Below are positions 31,065 to 40,734 of a stretch of 60,231 nucleotides of DNA, piece after piece. The notes beneath the pieces are model-generated. The model searched no databases, was not told the DNA's origin, and saw only the letters and a list, made by a program, of their open reading frames with translations. Source of the stretch: Gammaproteobacteria bacterium (lineage in GTDB: Bacteria; Pseudomonadota; Gammaproteobacteria; Steroidobacterales; Steroidobacteraceae); NCBI GenBank assembly GCA_003164785.1, contig PLUE01000060.1, positions 1 to 60,231 of the forward strand, read 5' to 3'. A program made the position numbers and the translations under genes. Within the stretch, counting starts at the first letter, position 1, and every line of letters starts with the position of its first letter.

Positions 31065-33178
31065 GCGGCAGCGCGCATGCCGTCCGGTTCGGACATGGAG
31101 GTGACCAGCAGCTTCTCGAAATCCTGGGCCGGCACGGGATGACTGAAATAGTATCCTTGAGCCTGATCGCACTCGTGGGCCTCGAGGAATTCGAGCTCCT
31201 GCAGGGTTTCCACACCTTCCGCGACGACGTTGAGCTTCAGCCGCTGCGCCATGCTGATGATCGCCGTGACGATGGCGGCGTCGTCCGCGCTGCTCGCGAT
31301 CTGACGCACGAACGATTGGTCGATCTTCAGGGTATCGATCGGAAACTTTCGCAGATAGCTCAGGCTGGAATAGCCCGTGCCAAAATCGTCCACGGCCACC
31401 TGAATGCCGCTTCGCCGCAATGTCTTGAGAATTCCCGCGGTGTATTCGACGCGTTTCATGAGGACGCTCTCGGTCAGTTCGAGCTCGAGCGCCCGCGGAT
31501 CCAACCGGGACTCGTCGAGGACCGACAGCAGCCCCTTCAGGAACTCGTCATCCCGGAACTGAACCGCGGATACGTTGACCGCCATCGTGAGTCGATGACC
31601 ATCGCCGGTCCACGCTTGCGCTTGTTGGCAGGCGTTTCGCAACACCCAATTTGAAATCGGCAGGATCAGACCGCAATCCTCGGCGATGGGGATGAACTTC
31701 GCCGGATGGATCATCCCGCGGCTGGGGTGCACCCAACGAATCAACGCTTCCGCGCCGGTGATCAACCCCGACTTGATGTCGATCTTCGGTTGATAGTAGA
31801 GCAGGAATTCATTGCGCTCCAAGGCGCGTCTTAGGCCTTCTTCGACGGATTGCCGCTCCACGGCACGGGTGTTCATGGCGGGCTTGAAGAATTGATAACC
31901 TTGGCGGCCGTTTTCCTTAGCCTGGTACATCGCGGTATCCGCATTTCTGATGAGACTCTCCGCGGACAATCCGTCGTCGGGGAACACGCTGATGCCGATG
32001 CTCGTCGTCACATGCAATTCATGGGGGTCGATGCAATGAGCCGCCGCGACGGAGCGCAAAATTCGGCACGCCATGATGGCGGCATCCTCGGCCTGAGCCA
32101 GCTCCGGCAACAGCACGACGAACTCGTCGCCACCCTGGCGGCTCACCGTGTCATCGCCGCGCACGCACTCGACCAGCCGGTGTGCGATGGACTGGAGCAA
32201 TTTGTCGCCGATCGGATGGCCCAGGGAGTCGTTGATGTACTTGAATCCATCGAGATCGAGGAACAGCACGGCGACTTGTTTCGAGTTGCGTTCGGCCGTT
32301 GTGATGGCGTGGCTGATCCGGTCATTCAGCAGCATGCGATTCGGCAACCCGGTGAGAAAGTCGTGCTCGGCCGAGTGGGTTATTTGTTGTGCCATGGCTT
32401 GGGCCACGCTCACGTCCCGGAATACGATGACGGCGCCAATGGCGTGCCCTTCGCGATTGTGGATCGGTGCAATGCAGTCTTCGATCGGAATTTCGAGCCC
32501 GTCGCGACGGATGAGGGTGCAACGGGGCGGCAGGTGCACGGCCCTAAACTGCAGAATCGCCAGCGTGGAGGTGGTTTCGCCGGATTCGTCCGCCGTGTTC
32601 AGGGTTCGGAACACCTCGGTCATCGGCCGCCCGGCGGCCTCTTCGAGGGACCAGCCCGTCATGGTCTCGGCGACCAGATTCAGATAGGTGATGTCGCCGG
32701 AGATGTCGGTGCAGACCACCGCGTCGCCGATGGAATTGAGCGTCACCTGAGCGCGTTCCCGCTCGGCGAACAGCGCTTCCTCCATGTTTTTTCGTTCGAT
32801 GGCGTAACGGAGCGATCGCAGCAGACCGCGGCTTTCGATTTCCCCCTTGATGAGATAATCCTGGGCGCCGGATTGCAGAGCCTTCGAGGCAAGGGTCTCG
32901 TCGTCCGACCCGGTCAGGACTACCAATGGAATACGCGGAGCTGCAGCGTGGGCCCGGCGGATGGCCTCCAGGCCCTGGACATCGGGCAGCCCCAAGTCCA
33001 GCAGTATCATGTCAGTGCAATTGGCCGCCAGATGGATCTGGGCTTCGCCCATGCTCGAGACATGCACGACCCTCATCAGGTCGTCGGGTTGTTCACGCAG
33101 CATCTCCTGGAAAAGCCGTGCGTCTCCCGGATTGTCCTCGATCAAGAGGACCGTTCTGCTGGGTTTCTTCCTGCCCAT
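31055..33178 (-). CDS. Response regulator with PAS, GGDEF and EAL domains
   Basis: A 707-residue cyclic-di-GMP signalling protein. Residues 1-125 form a receiver domain (VLLIEDNPGD, phospho-acceptor Asp61 in LLDLGLPD). A PAS domain lies at about 150-260. GGDEF follows with the intact active motif RQGGDEF (diguanylate cyclase), then EAL with EALIRW and DDFGTGYSSL (phosphodiesterase). Both catalytic motifs look intact, so the net activity is open. ATG 33178 has AAGG 6 nt upstream, inside the end of the preceding response-regulator gene, and the two are probably co-transcribed. Confidence 0.93.
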   Translation of the reverse strand: MGRKKPSRTVLLIEDNPGDARLFQEMLREQPDDLMRVVHVSSMGEAQIHLAANCTDMILLDLGLPDVQGLEAIRRAHAAAPRIPLVVLTGSDDETLASKALQSGAQDYLIKGEIESRGLLRSLRYAIERKNMEEALFAERERAQVTLNSIGDAVVCTDISGDITYLNLVAETMTGWSLEEAAGRPMTEVFRTLNTADESGETTSTLAILQFRAVHLPPRCTLIRRDGLEIPIEDCIAPIHNREGHAIGAVIVFRDVSVAQAMAQQITHSAEHDFLTGLPNRMLLNDRISHAITTAERNSKQVAVLFLDLDGFKYINDSLGHPIGDKLLQSIAHRLVECVRGDDTVSRQGGDEFVVLLPELAQAEDAAIMACRILRSVAAAHCIDPHELHVTTSIGISVFPDDGLSAESLIRNADTAMYQAKENGRQGYQFFKPAMNTRAVERQSVEEGLRRALERNEFLLYYQPKIDIKSGLITGAEALIRWVHPSRGMIHPAKFIPIAEDCGLILPISNWVLRNACQQAQAWTGDGHRLTMAVNVSAVQFRDDEFLKGLLSVLDESRLDPRALELELTESVLMKRVEYTAGILKTLRRSGIQVAVDDFGTGYSSLSYLRKFPIDTLKIDQSFVRQIASSADDAAIVTAIISMAQRLKLNVVAEGVETLQELEFLEAHECDQAQGYYFSHPVPAQDFEKLLVTSMSEPDGMRAAAWA

Positions 33179-33180
33179 GG

Positions 33181-33438
33181 TCAACCTTGCAGCGTAAGTT
33201 TGGCCTTCGTGAGCCAGAAATCATGACATCCGTCCATCTTGGGCAGATTCAGGTCCAGCAGGATGAGATCGGGGCGGCTGGCATTCGCATATTTTCCTTG
33301 CCGGCGCAGAAAGCTGAGCGCTTCCACCCCGTCGCATGCCACGTCCATGCTGGCGGCTCCATTGGCTTCCTGAAACGCCTCCTGCGTCAACCGGACATCG
33401 CCGGGGCTGTCCTCGACGAGTAAAATCTTCAGAGGCAT
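33181..33438 (-). pseudogene. Response regulator receiver with in-frame internal deletion
   Basis: Opens as a normal single-domain Rcp1/CheY-type regulator (MPLKILLVEDSPGD, with Asp62 in LLDLNLPKMDG). Directly after MDG it jumps to CHDFWLTKAKLTLQG-stop. DFWLTxxKL is the usual C-terminal end of this subfamily, so about 55 residues are missing, including the conserved Thr and Lys switch residues. The reading frame is intact (85 aa), but the protein can hardly function as a phospho-switch. It keeps its position directly upstream of the GGDEF-EAL gene. Confidence 0.75.
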
Positions 33439-33684
33439 CCCTTCTCTCCTGGAGCGTTTTTCAACGATCAGTCGACATGGCATCTATTTGCTTTGGCAGG
33501 ATCTGCCGTCGAGGAACAGGAGAACGTGACGAAGGTCCCACAACTCGCTGTGCCAGCCTTCAACTGGGTCCAGGCAACCAAGAATGCGGGTTTCCCGCAG
33601 GAACGCTTACCAGCCTGACTGAATCGCCAGGATGGAAATGGAATCTAAAGTGAAGAAAGCCTCGTTCGCCTCGGTCGTCTGCAG

Positions 33685-34131
33685 CGTGTGCGTTTTCTCG
33701 ATTTTACGCAGCACTACGTGTCGCTCACCACTCCCGGCATGATCTTCAAGGACCTCATCATCGTCGGGTTTCGAACCGTCGAGACGCAGCCTGCGCCGGT
33801 GGGGGATATCCGGGCGTACGACGTGCGGACCGGCAAGTTGCAATGGGCATTCCATACCATCCCGCACAAGGGTGAGTATGGCGCGGACACGTGGCCCGCG
33901 ATGGCCGGGGGCCTGGTGTTCCGGCGCCACGATGATTTAGGATGAAAAACTTCGCGCCTTCGACAGCGCGACCGGTACATTGTTGTGGGAGGCCAAACTG
34001 CCTTTCGCGGGAACGGCCACGCCGGCCACTTATTCCATCGACGGTAAGCAATATATTGTGATTTGCACGAGTACGCACGTAACCCGAAGGCGCCACAGGG
34101 CGGCGCGTACGTGGCATTCGCGCTCCCGTAG
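33685..34131 (+). pseudogene. PQQ-dependent dehydrogenase (quinoprotein) remnant
   Basis: Fragments in different frames: [17 protein letters not shown], then [27 protein letters not shown], then after a break [39 protein letters not shown], then [14 protein letters not shown]. The AxDxxTGxLxW units are beta-propeller repeats of PQQ-dependent sugar/alcohol dehydrogenases. Frameshifts and large deletions show it is dead. It lies just before the sugar-catabolism operon, to which it may once have belonged. Confidence 0.8.
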
Positions 34132-34146
34132 ACACGCAGCGCCCCC

Positions 34147-35316
34147 ATGAACACCAATAAACGACTCGGAATGGGGCTGGTCGGCCCGGGTTTCATCGCC
34201 GCCCATCATCTGGACGCCGTGAGGCGGCTCGGCGATGTCGACGTGATCGCGATCGCGGGCTCGAGCGATGACTCGGCACGGCGCAAGGCCAAGGAGTTGA
34301 AAGTGGCGCGCTCGTATGGGCGCTATCAGGATCTGGTCCAGGATCCAGCCGTCGATGTGATCCACAACACCACCCCGAATCACCTGCATTTCGCCGTGAC
34401 CATGGCGGCGCTGGGCGCCGGCAAGCATGTGATCTCGGACAAGCCGCTGGCGATGACTGTCGAGGAAGCGCGTCAACTCCGGGACGCTGCGGTCAAGGCG
34501 GGGGTTGCCCATGTCGTCACCTTCAACTATCGGGGAAATCCGCTCGTCCAGCATGCGAGGGCGATGATTGCGCGGGCCGAGATCGGCGCTCCGACGTTCG
34601 TTCAGGGTCACTATCTACAGGACTGGATGACCGATCCCCATGTGTATTCCTGGCGCTCCGATCCGGACAAGGGCGGCGCATCGTCCGCGCTCGGCGACAT
34701 CGGTTCCCATTGGTGCGACCTGGCGGAGCATGTGGCGGGGCTGCGGATTCAATCCGTTCTGGCCGACCTGACGACCGTCGTGCCGGTGCGCTACTCGGGC
34801 GGTGAGTCGGCCGAGGCGTTCGCGCAAACCGTCGCCGGCGGCGGCATCCGTCACGAGATCCACAGCGAGGATCTCGCCACCGTGCTGCTGCGTTTCGAGA
34901 ACGGCGCGAAGGGGTGCTTCACGGCTGCGCAGGTGCTGCCGGGCCACAAGAACGATCTACGGCTGGAAGTGAACGGCCGCGCCGCCTCGTTGCAGTGGCG
35001 TCAGGAGCACCAGAACGAGTTGTGGCTCGGGCACGCGGCAAGACCGAGCGAACTGATCGTCAAGGATCCCTCCATACTGGCGGGCGATGCCCGGCGGTTT
35101 GCCCACCTGCCCGCGGGACACCAGGAATCGTGGAGCGATGCGTTCTTCAACGTCATCGCGGACGCCTATGACTGGGTGCGCGAGGGCGGGGCGCCTGCGG
35201 CCAAGCCCGCGCCGACCGCGACCTTTGACGATGGCTATCGAAGTCACCGCGTCATCGACGCCATCTTGAAGAGCCATGCCGCCGGCGGCGCGTGGCAGAC
35301 CGTCGCCAACCCATGA
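34147..35316 (+). CDS. Gfo/Idh/MocA-family oxidoreductase
   Basis: A 389-residue NAD(P)-dependent sugar oxidoreductase. The N-terminal Rossmann fold has [18 protein letters not shown]. The catalytic lysine region is [11 protein letters not shown], and the C-terminal alpha/beta domain contains [14 protein letters not shown], where the family's Asp and His contact substrate. It is the first gene of a four-gene operon, and the next gene overlaps by 4 nt (ATGA). Family members oxidise or reduce the C3 of sugars or inositols; the substrate here is probably a glycoside or its keto form, by context. Confidence 0.92.
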   Translation: MNTNKRLGMGLVGPGFIAAHHLDAVRRLGDVDVIAIAGSSDDSARRKAKELKVARSYGRYQDLVQDPAVDVIHNTTPNHLHFAVTMAALGAGKHVISDKPLAMTVEEARQLRDAAVKAGVAHVVTFNYRGNPLVQHARAMIARAEIGAPTFVQGHYLQDWMTDPHVYSWRSDPDKGGASSALGDIGSHWCDLAEHVAGLRIQSVLADLTTVVPVRYSGGESAEAFAQTVAGGGIRHEIHSEDLATVLLRFENGAKGCFTAAQVLPGHKNDLRLEVNGRAASLQWRQEHQNELWLGHAARPSELIVKDPSILAGDARRFAHLPAGHQESWSDAFFNVIADAYDWVREGGAPAAKPAPTATFDDGYRSHRVIDAILKSHAAGGAWQTVANP

Positions 35317-36518
35317 ATCTTTCGATGAAGTCGCGCCTGGGTCTGATGATGTTCCTGCAGTACTTTGTCTGGGGATCCTGGTACGTCACGCTCGGCACCT
35401 GGCTTGCTGGGTCGTTGCATTTTTCCGGCCAACACATCGGCTGGGCCGCCGGCACCACCGCCGTCGGGGCCCTGGTTTCGCCGTTCTTCGTCGGCTTGAT
35501 CGCCGACCGGTGGATCGCGGTGCAAAAGGCGCTCGGCGTGCTGCACGCGTTGGGCGCGGTCTTGCTGCTCGTCACGTCCAGGCAGACCGCATTCGGCCCC
35601 CTCTACCTGTTCGTGCTGCTGTATTCGATTTGCTACATGCCGACGCTGGCGTTGACCAATGCGCTGGCGTTTCGGCAGATGCGCGAGCCGCAGCAGGAGT
35701 TCGGCCCGATCCGGGTGTTCGGCACCATCGGCTGGATCATCGCCGGCCTGCTGGTCGGCAATCTCGGCATCGAGGCGACGGCCGTTCCCATGCAGATGGC
35801 GGCGGGGTGTTCCGCGCTGTTGGCGCTCTACTGCTTCACGCTGCCGGACACGCCGCCGTTGGCGACGACCAAGGCATTCAAACTTCATCAGATCATTCCG
35901 CTGGATGCGATCCGGCTGCTGCGGCACCGGTCGATGGCCATCTTCGCCCTGGCGTCGTTTCTGATCTGTATTCCGCTGCAGTTCTATTACGCGTTCACGA
36001 ACCTGTATCTGAACGAGATCGGCATCCAGAATGCCGCCGCCAAGATGACCGGCGGCCAGATGTCCGAGTTGGTCTGCATGCTGCTGATTCCCTGGTTTTT
36101 TCGCAGGCTGGGCGTCAAATACATGCTGGCCGTCGGCATGCTGGCCTGGACGCTGCGCTATGTATTGTTCGCGTACGGCAACGGCGGCTCGCTGATGTGG
36201 ATGCTCTGGACCGGGATCCTGGTGCACGGCATCTGCTACGACTTCTTCTTCGTCGTGGGCCAGATCTACATCGACAGGGAAGCGCCCGAGGCGCTGCGGG
36301 CGGCGACGCAGGGCCTCATCACGCTCATCACCTACGGCGCGGGCATGTTGGTGGGATCGTGGTTGTCGGGTCGTGTGGTGGATGCCTATGCCCATGCGGA
36401 TGTGGCAGGTTTGATGGTGCACGATTGGCGCTCGATCTGGATGTTCTCGGCGGCCTGCGCCGGATTGGTGCTGGTCCTGTTCCTCGGTGCGTTCTCGGAA
36501 AGGAAGGTCGTCACATGA
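35313..36518 (+). CDS. MFS transporter, nucleoside/H+ symporter-like
   Basis: A 401-residue permease with 12 predicted membrane helices starting [31 protein letters not shown], which is the signature opening of the nucleoside:proton symporter (NupG/XapB) family. In sugar operons such proteins often carry sugars or glycosides rather than nucleosides. It overlaps both neighbours by 4 nt (ATGA at each junction), so it is translationally coupled to the oxidoreductase and the isomerase-like gene. Confidence 0.9.
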   Translation: MNLSMKSRLGLMMFLQYFVWGSWYVTLGTWLAGSLHFSGQHIGWAAGTTAVGALVSPFFVGLIADRWIAVQKALGVLHALGAVLLLVTSRQTAFGPLYLFVLLYSICYMPTLALTNALAFRQMREPQQEFGPIRVFGTIGWIIAGLLVGNLGIEATAVPMQMAAGCSALLALYCFTLPDTPPLATTKAFKLHQIIPLDAIRLLRHRSMAIFALASFLICIPLQFYYAFTNLYLNEIGIQNAAAKMTGGQMSELVCMLLIPWFFRRLGVKYMLAVGMLAWTLRYVLFAYGNGGSLMWMLWTGILVHGICYDFFFVVGQIYIDREAPEALRAATQGLITLITYGAGMLVGSWLSGRVVDAYAHADVAGLMVHDWRSIWMFSAACAGLVLVLFLGAFSERKVVT

Positions 36519-37438
36519 AACACTGGTCTCGTCGGAAATTTCTTGCCGCCTCCGGTGGACTTGGGCTGTCGATCGCGGCGCAGGGATTGGCGCGCCGCGC
36601 CTGGTCCGATCCGTTGGGCCTGCCGGTCGGCATTCAGCTGTGGACCGTCAATGCACCGCTGCAGATCGAGCCGGAGCGCACGCTCACTGCCCTGCGTAGA
36701 ATCGGCTTTCGATCGGTCGAGACCGCCGGATTCGGCAAAACCACGGCGAAGGAGTTCCGCACCTACCTGGATCACGCCGAGTTGACCTGCCCCAGCGCCC
36801 ATCTGAATTTCATCGGCGGGGATGTGGACGCCATGTTGGCGGATGCCAATGCGCTCGGCGTGCATTATGCGGTCAGTTCGATCCTGCGCCTCGGTACGGG
36901 ACCCGCGCCCAAGTCGTGGCCGGCCCCACCGGCGCCTCTGGCGAGCCTGCTGCCGATGACGCTCGAGGATGCGAAGAAGACGGCCGAGATGGCGAACCGG
37001 ATCGGCGAGAAAGCCAGGAGAGCCGGCTTGCAATACGCCTATCACAATCATTTCTTCGAGTTCGTGGATCAGGGCAATGGCGCCATCGCCTACGATGTGT
37101 TGTTGAAGGAGACGGATCCCGCGCTCGTCCAGTTCGAGATCGACTGCGGTTGGATGGTGGCCGCCGGATACAACCCGATCGACTATTTCAAGAAATATCC
37201 GACACGCTTCCCGATGATCCATGTGAAGGACTTTCAGGCGGCCGGCAAGGATGTGCCGGCGGCGCTTCGCGTCGGCGCCGCGCTCGGGCAGGGATCGATC
37301 GATTACAAGCCCATCTTCGCGGCCGCCAGGAAGGCGGCCCTCAAACAGTACTTTGCGGAGCAGGAAGCACCGTTCGTCGGCATGGACGAATTCCAGGCGG
37401 CGCAGGTGAGCTTCGATTACCTGCATTCTTTGAAGTAG
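36515..37438 (+). CDS. Tat-exported TIM-barrel sugar phosphate isomerase/epimerase-like protein
   Basis: 307 residues. The N-terminus [22 protein letters not shown] has a twin-arginine motif SRRKFL and a hydrophobic segment, so export to the periplasm in folded form is likely. The rest is an AP-endonuclease-2-type TIM barrel with metal-ligand segments [17 protein letters not shown] and MIHVKDF. Such proteins isomerise or act on keto-sugars, including 3-keto-glycosides. It is coupled to the permease gene by a 4-nt overlap. Confidence 0.88.
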   Translation: MKHWSRRKFLAASGGLGLSIAAQGLARRAWSDPLGLPVGIQLWTVNAPLQIEPERTLTALRRIGFRSVETAGFGKTTAKEFRTYLDHAELTCPSAHLNFIGGDVDAMLADANALGVHYAVSSILRLGTGPAPKSWPAPPAPLASLLPMTLEDAKKTAEMANRIGEKARRAGLQYAYHNHFFEFVDQGNGAIAYDVLLKETDPALVQFEIDCGWMVAAGYNPIDYFKKYPTRFPMIHVKDFQAAGKDVPAALRVGAALGQGSIDYKPIFAAARKAALKQYFAEQEAPFVGMDEFQAAQVSFDYLHSLK

Positions 37439-37445
37439 CCCTACC

Positions 37446-38681
37446 GTGCGCGACTTCGTCCCCAAGCCCATGCGGCTCAGTGTGCTGACGGCAGCCTTCC
37501 AGGAGCTGACGCCGCGCGGGCGTCGCGATGCGGATCCGGATCTGGCCATCGAGGAATGGCTGGCGTTCGCGCGGCAGATCGAATGCCCTTACATACAATT
37601 GTCGGCCGCATTGCATCCCACGCTGTCGGATGTGCCGGCCGCGGCCTTGCTCGATCCTGTCGCCAATACGCTGGATCTGCGCCAGGCATTCGATCCGCAG
37701 CGAGCGAGCCGCGTTCTGGCCGCCATGCGCGCCACCGGCGTCGGGATGTCCGATCTCGGGTACTTCGACAACATGCTGGCGGCCGATGCGACGGCGCGTG
37801 CCCGGAAGCACGAGTTCATGCTGCGCGTGTTCGATGCCGCTGTGTTGCTGGGTGTGGATGCGGTGTGCGGTTTCGTGGGCCGTAATCCGCAACTCGAAAT
37901 GGATGCGAATCTCGTGATGTTCGAGGAAGTGTTCGTGCCGCTGCTCCAGGAAGCGAAAGCGCGTGGCCTCACCTTTCGGGTGGAGCAATGTCCGATGCCG
38001 GGATGGACCATATTGGATCGCTGGCACAACAACCTGGCCTATGCTCCCGGCCCGTGGATTGCGCTGCATCGCATCTGCGAGCGACACGGCGTGGGCGATC
38101 AGTTCCGCATCCATTACGACCCATCCCACGCGATTCTCATGGGCCAGGATTCACGCTCGGTCTTCCAGTACCTCAAGGATCAGGGCTATAACTTCCTGAT
38201 CTCCGGGTTTCACGTGAAGGGCCAGGTAATCGATTCGCGCGGCATATCTGCCTGGGGTTATGGCGGCCAGACCCTGGAACGCGGTGATTGGCGAGGCGCC
38301 GACCCTTCCACCGATCCGGCGGATCAGGGGCGCGCATGGAAGAAGCAGACGGTGTTCGCGGAACACGAGTTGCCGGGAACGGCGCGCCACGACCCGTTGG
38401 CCTACCTGCAAAATCGCAGCGTCGATTGGCTCGATCATCAGCTGGCCGCGCGGGAGCTGCTGGACATCGATGCCGCCAACACGTTTCTGGTCGTCGAGCA
38501 CGAATATCCGATGGCGAGGATTCAGGACAAGGCCCGACTCGCACCCATCCTGGCAGGGTCTCTGGCCTTCACCAAAGCCATCGACGAGGCGGCGGCGGCC
38601 ATGTACGCGCTGCAGCATGAGGTGCTGGCGGACCAAGGAATTCGGATTCAAGGCGTGGGGCGGGAACCTTATCGTTCCTAA
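37446..38681 (+). CDS. TIM-barrel sugar phosphate isomerase/epimerase-like protein (cytosolic)
   Basis: A 411-residue xylose-isomerase-like TIM-barrel protein without signal peptide. Visible segments: [47 protein letters not shown] and FLVVEHEYP, giving Glu, Asp, His and Glu candidates for the metal site. The frame opens at GTG 37446, 7 nt after the previous stop; ATG 37470 ([10 protein letters not shown]) is an equally good start. It ends the sugar operon, in which it probably works on the same compound as the Gfo/Idh/MocA oxidoreductase. Confidence 0.86.
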   Translation: MRDFVPKPMRLSVLTAAFQELTPRGRRDADPDLAIEEWLAFARQIECPYIQLSAALHPTLSDVPAAALLDPVANTLDLRQAFDPQRASRVLAAMRATGVGMSDLGYFDNMLAADATARARKHEFMLRVFDAAVLLGVDAVCGFVGRNPQLEMDANLVMFEEVFVPLLQEAKARGLTFRVEQCPMPGWTILDRWHNNLAYAPGPWIALHRICERHGVGDQFRIHYDPSHAILMGQDSRSVFQYLKDQGYNFLISGFHVKGQVIDSRGISAWGYGGQTLERGDWRGADPSTDPADQGRAWKKQTVFAEHELPGTARHDPLAYLQNRSVDWLDHQLAARELLDIDAANTFLVVEHEYPMARIQDKARLAPILAGSLAFTKAIDEAAAAMYALQHEVLADQGIRIQGVGREPYRS

Positions 38682-38758
38682 GCCAGGCGGAGCCGGCTTT
38701 GAACACGGTCGCTGCGTTGCGCGCGCCGAACCTCGATCCGTGAGGTCCAGCGCCGCGG

Positions 38759-38988
38759 TCACGTTACATTGTTGAACTGCGTGACGTGGTAGTAGCCGGT
38801 GTCCTTGATATCGGCCGGGATGGTCTTCTTGAGCTCCTCCAGCAAATCGCCGAAGATCTGGTCGGGCGTCAACGTGTCATCGTCGATCGTGTAGACCCCT
38901 TGATAGTCGCCCACGCGCTTGCCCACCGGCGTGGACGGATCGTCCGACGTATATATAGGTCGGCGGTGTAAAAGTAATAACGGGCCAT
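38759..38988 (-). pseudogene. Small protein gene broken by a TA-repeat frameshift
   Basis: ATG 38988 overlaps the aldo/keto reductase stop (TGATG). The frame reads MARYYFYTADLY then is lost; after a shift it continues YTSDDPSTPVGKRV...DIFGDLLEEL-like acidic sequence to FNNVT-stop. Removing one TA from the (TA)4 run at 38950-38957 restores a single 75-residue frame exactly. The family is not recognised. Tight coupling to the reductase suggests it was a real partner. Confidence 0.6.
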
Positions 38989-40043
38989 CACGAACCCATC
39001 CAGTCAGGATGCCGCTTCGCCACGATGGGCCGTTGCAGCATCGCAAAGCCGTCTTGATGCCAGGTGGGATACGACGGCGGAACGGCACTGACGGCATCGA
39101 GGCGGCCGACCTGATCGGCCGTCAGATTCCAGCCCACGGCGCCAAGATTGTCGAGGAGTTGCTTCTCGTTGCGTGCTCCGATGACGGCGCTCGATACGGT
39201 GGGGCGCTGCAACAACCAGTTGAGCGCCACCTGGGGTATCGATTTGTTCGTTTCCTTGGCCATTTCGTCGAGGGCGTCGACCACCTTGAACAGATGCTCG
39301 TCCGATACGACAGGTCCCGTGCCGGCGATTTCCTTGGCGCGGCTGCCCGCCACCGGCGGCTGGCCGCGGCGAATCTTGCCCGTGAGCTTGCCCCAGCCGA
39401 GGGGGCTCCACACGATGGCTCCCACCCCCTGGTCGGTGCCCAACGGCATCAGTTCCCATTCGTAGTCGCGACCGATGAGCGAGTAATAGGCTTGATGCGC
39501 GATGTGCCGGGGATAGCCATAGCGGTCGGAGGTCATGAGCGATTTCATCAGGTGCCAGCCGGAGAAATTGGAGCAGCCGATGTAGCGGATCTTGCCTGCA
39601 CGGACGAGATCGTCGAGCGTGCTGAGCGTTTCCTCGACCGGCGTCCATGCGTCGAAGCCGTGCAGTTGGAACAAGTCGATGTGATCGGTGCCCAACCGGG
39701 TGAGGGCGCCATTCACGGCCTCGATCAGATGGATCCGCGATGAACCATAATCGTTCGGGCCGTTGCTGAAAGGAAACGTCGCCTTGGTGGAGATCAGCAA
39801 CTGATTGCGCCGCCCTTTGATGGCGCCGCCGAGAATTGTCTCAGCGGCTCCGCTGGAATACCCGTCCGCGCTGTCGAATAGGGTGAGTCCGTGCTCGAGA
39901 CAGATATCGACCAAGCGCGTGGCTTGAGCGACGTCGGTCGTTCCCCACGCCTTGAAGAATTCGTTGGTCCCGCCGAAGGTGGCGGTGCCAAAACTCAACG
40001 CAGGGACCCTGAGACCCGATGCGCCGACGCGACGATATTCCAT
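38988..40043 (-). CDS. Aldo/keto reductase
   Basis: A 351-residue NADPH-dependent reductase of the large AKR subgroup. Visible are the catalytic LFDSADGYSSGAAE (Asp, Tyr), ISTKATFPF (Lys), FQLHGFDAWTP (His), and the cofactor-binding ALNWLLQRPTVSSAVIGARN. It starts MEYRRVGASGLRVPALSFGT, the classic N-terminus. It converges on the sugar operon at 34147-38681 and may work on a related carbonyl sugar. It differs from the reductase at 9866. Confidence 0.92.
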   Translation of the reverse strand: MEYRRVGASGLRVPALSFGTATFGGTNEFFKAWGTTDVAQATRLVDICLEHGLTLFDSADGYSSGAAETILGGAIKGRRNQLLISTKATFPFSNGPNDYGSSRIHLIEAVNGALTRLGTDHIDLFQLHGFDAWTPVEETLSTLDDLVRAGKIRYIGCSNFSGWHLMKSLMTSDRYGYPRHIAHQAYYSLIGRDYEWELMPLGTDQGVGAIVWSPLGWGKLTGKIRRGQPPVAGSRAKEIAGTGPVVSDEHLFKVVDALDEMAKETNKSIPQVALNWLLQRPTVSSAVIGARNEKQLLDNLGAVGWNLTADQVGRLDAVSAVPPSYPTWHQDGFAMLQRPIVAKRHPDWMGS

Positions 40044-40237
40044 GTAGAAGTCCTTCTTGAGTGCAGTGACGGGAGCGGATCCCGTGATTTTAGCCGCAAT
40101 GCGGGGTTGGCGCCGACCTGCGGAGTGCCCAACATTGCCTGGGGGAGCACCGACCCGTACACTAGCGGCCGCCCGTTTCCCGGCCCTGGGATCGGCGGTG
40201 CCGGCACTCGGCGGGCAAAGTGCGGTTAGTCGACATT

Positions 40238-40316
<79 letters not shown>

Positions 40317-40445
40317 AAAATCAAAGAGTTGTGCGTGGTCGGCGGGAATTTTTGAGTCTGCCTGGATGCCCGGTGACTTGCGGGTGACTCAGGCCGATAC
40401 GTTCTATATTTTTGCCGCTCATACCGTGCTGCGGCGGCTTTCGAT

Positions 40446-40640
40446 TCATCGACCCAATCCTCGCGAGCGGGAAAAATCCCAGTTGATGTTCGCGCCCACG
40501 GCAACGCCGCGGAGCTGCCTACCGAGATGCTCGTCCATCACCGGCCGCCAGGGGACGAGAGTGAAGCCGACTCCATCATCTAGCATCGCGAAGCGACCGT
40601 TCGCCAGTTCCAGCGGGCGGCGATAAAGTCTGCAAGCGAC
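40446..40640 (-). pseudogene. Relaxase (DUF3363-type) C-terminal remnant
   Basis: On the complement the frame reads RRPLELANGRFAMLDDG, then FTLVPWRPVMDEHLGRQL, RGVAVGANINWDFSRSRGLGR-stop. This matches the C-terminal end of DUF3363 relaxase/mobilisation proteins as I remember them (PLELASGRFA...LVPWRPV...LGRQ...ISW...R.RGLG). Only about 60 residues remain. It sits 130 bp after tRNA-Pro, a common insertion point for integrative elements. The rest of 40315-40734 has no other recognisable gene. Confidence 0.6.
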
Positions 40641-40734
40641 CGGCTGTCGCGCGCAAGTTCCTCAAAGGGGCATCCCTCGGGCTTCAGCTCCTGTCTGGAG
40701 CTGTTGTAACCGTCGCGTATCCCGCGCTATCAGG

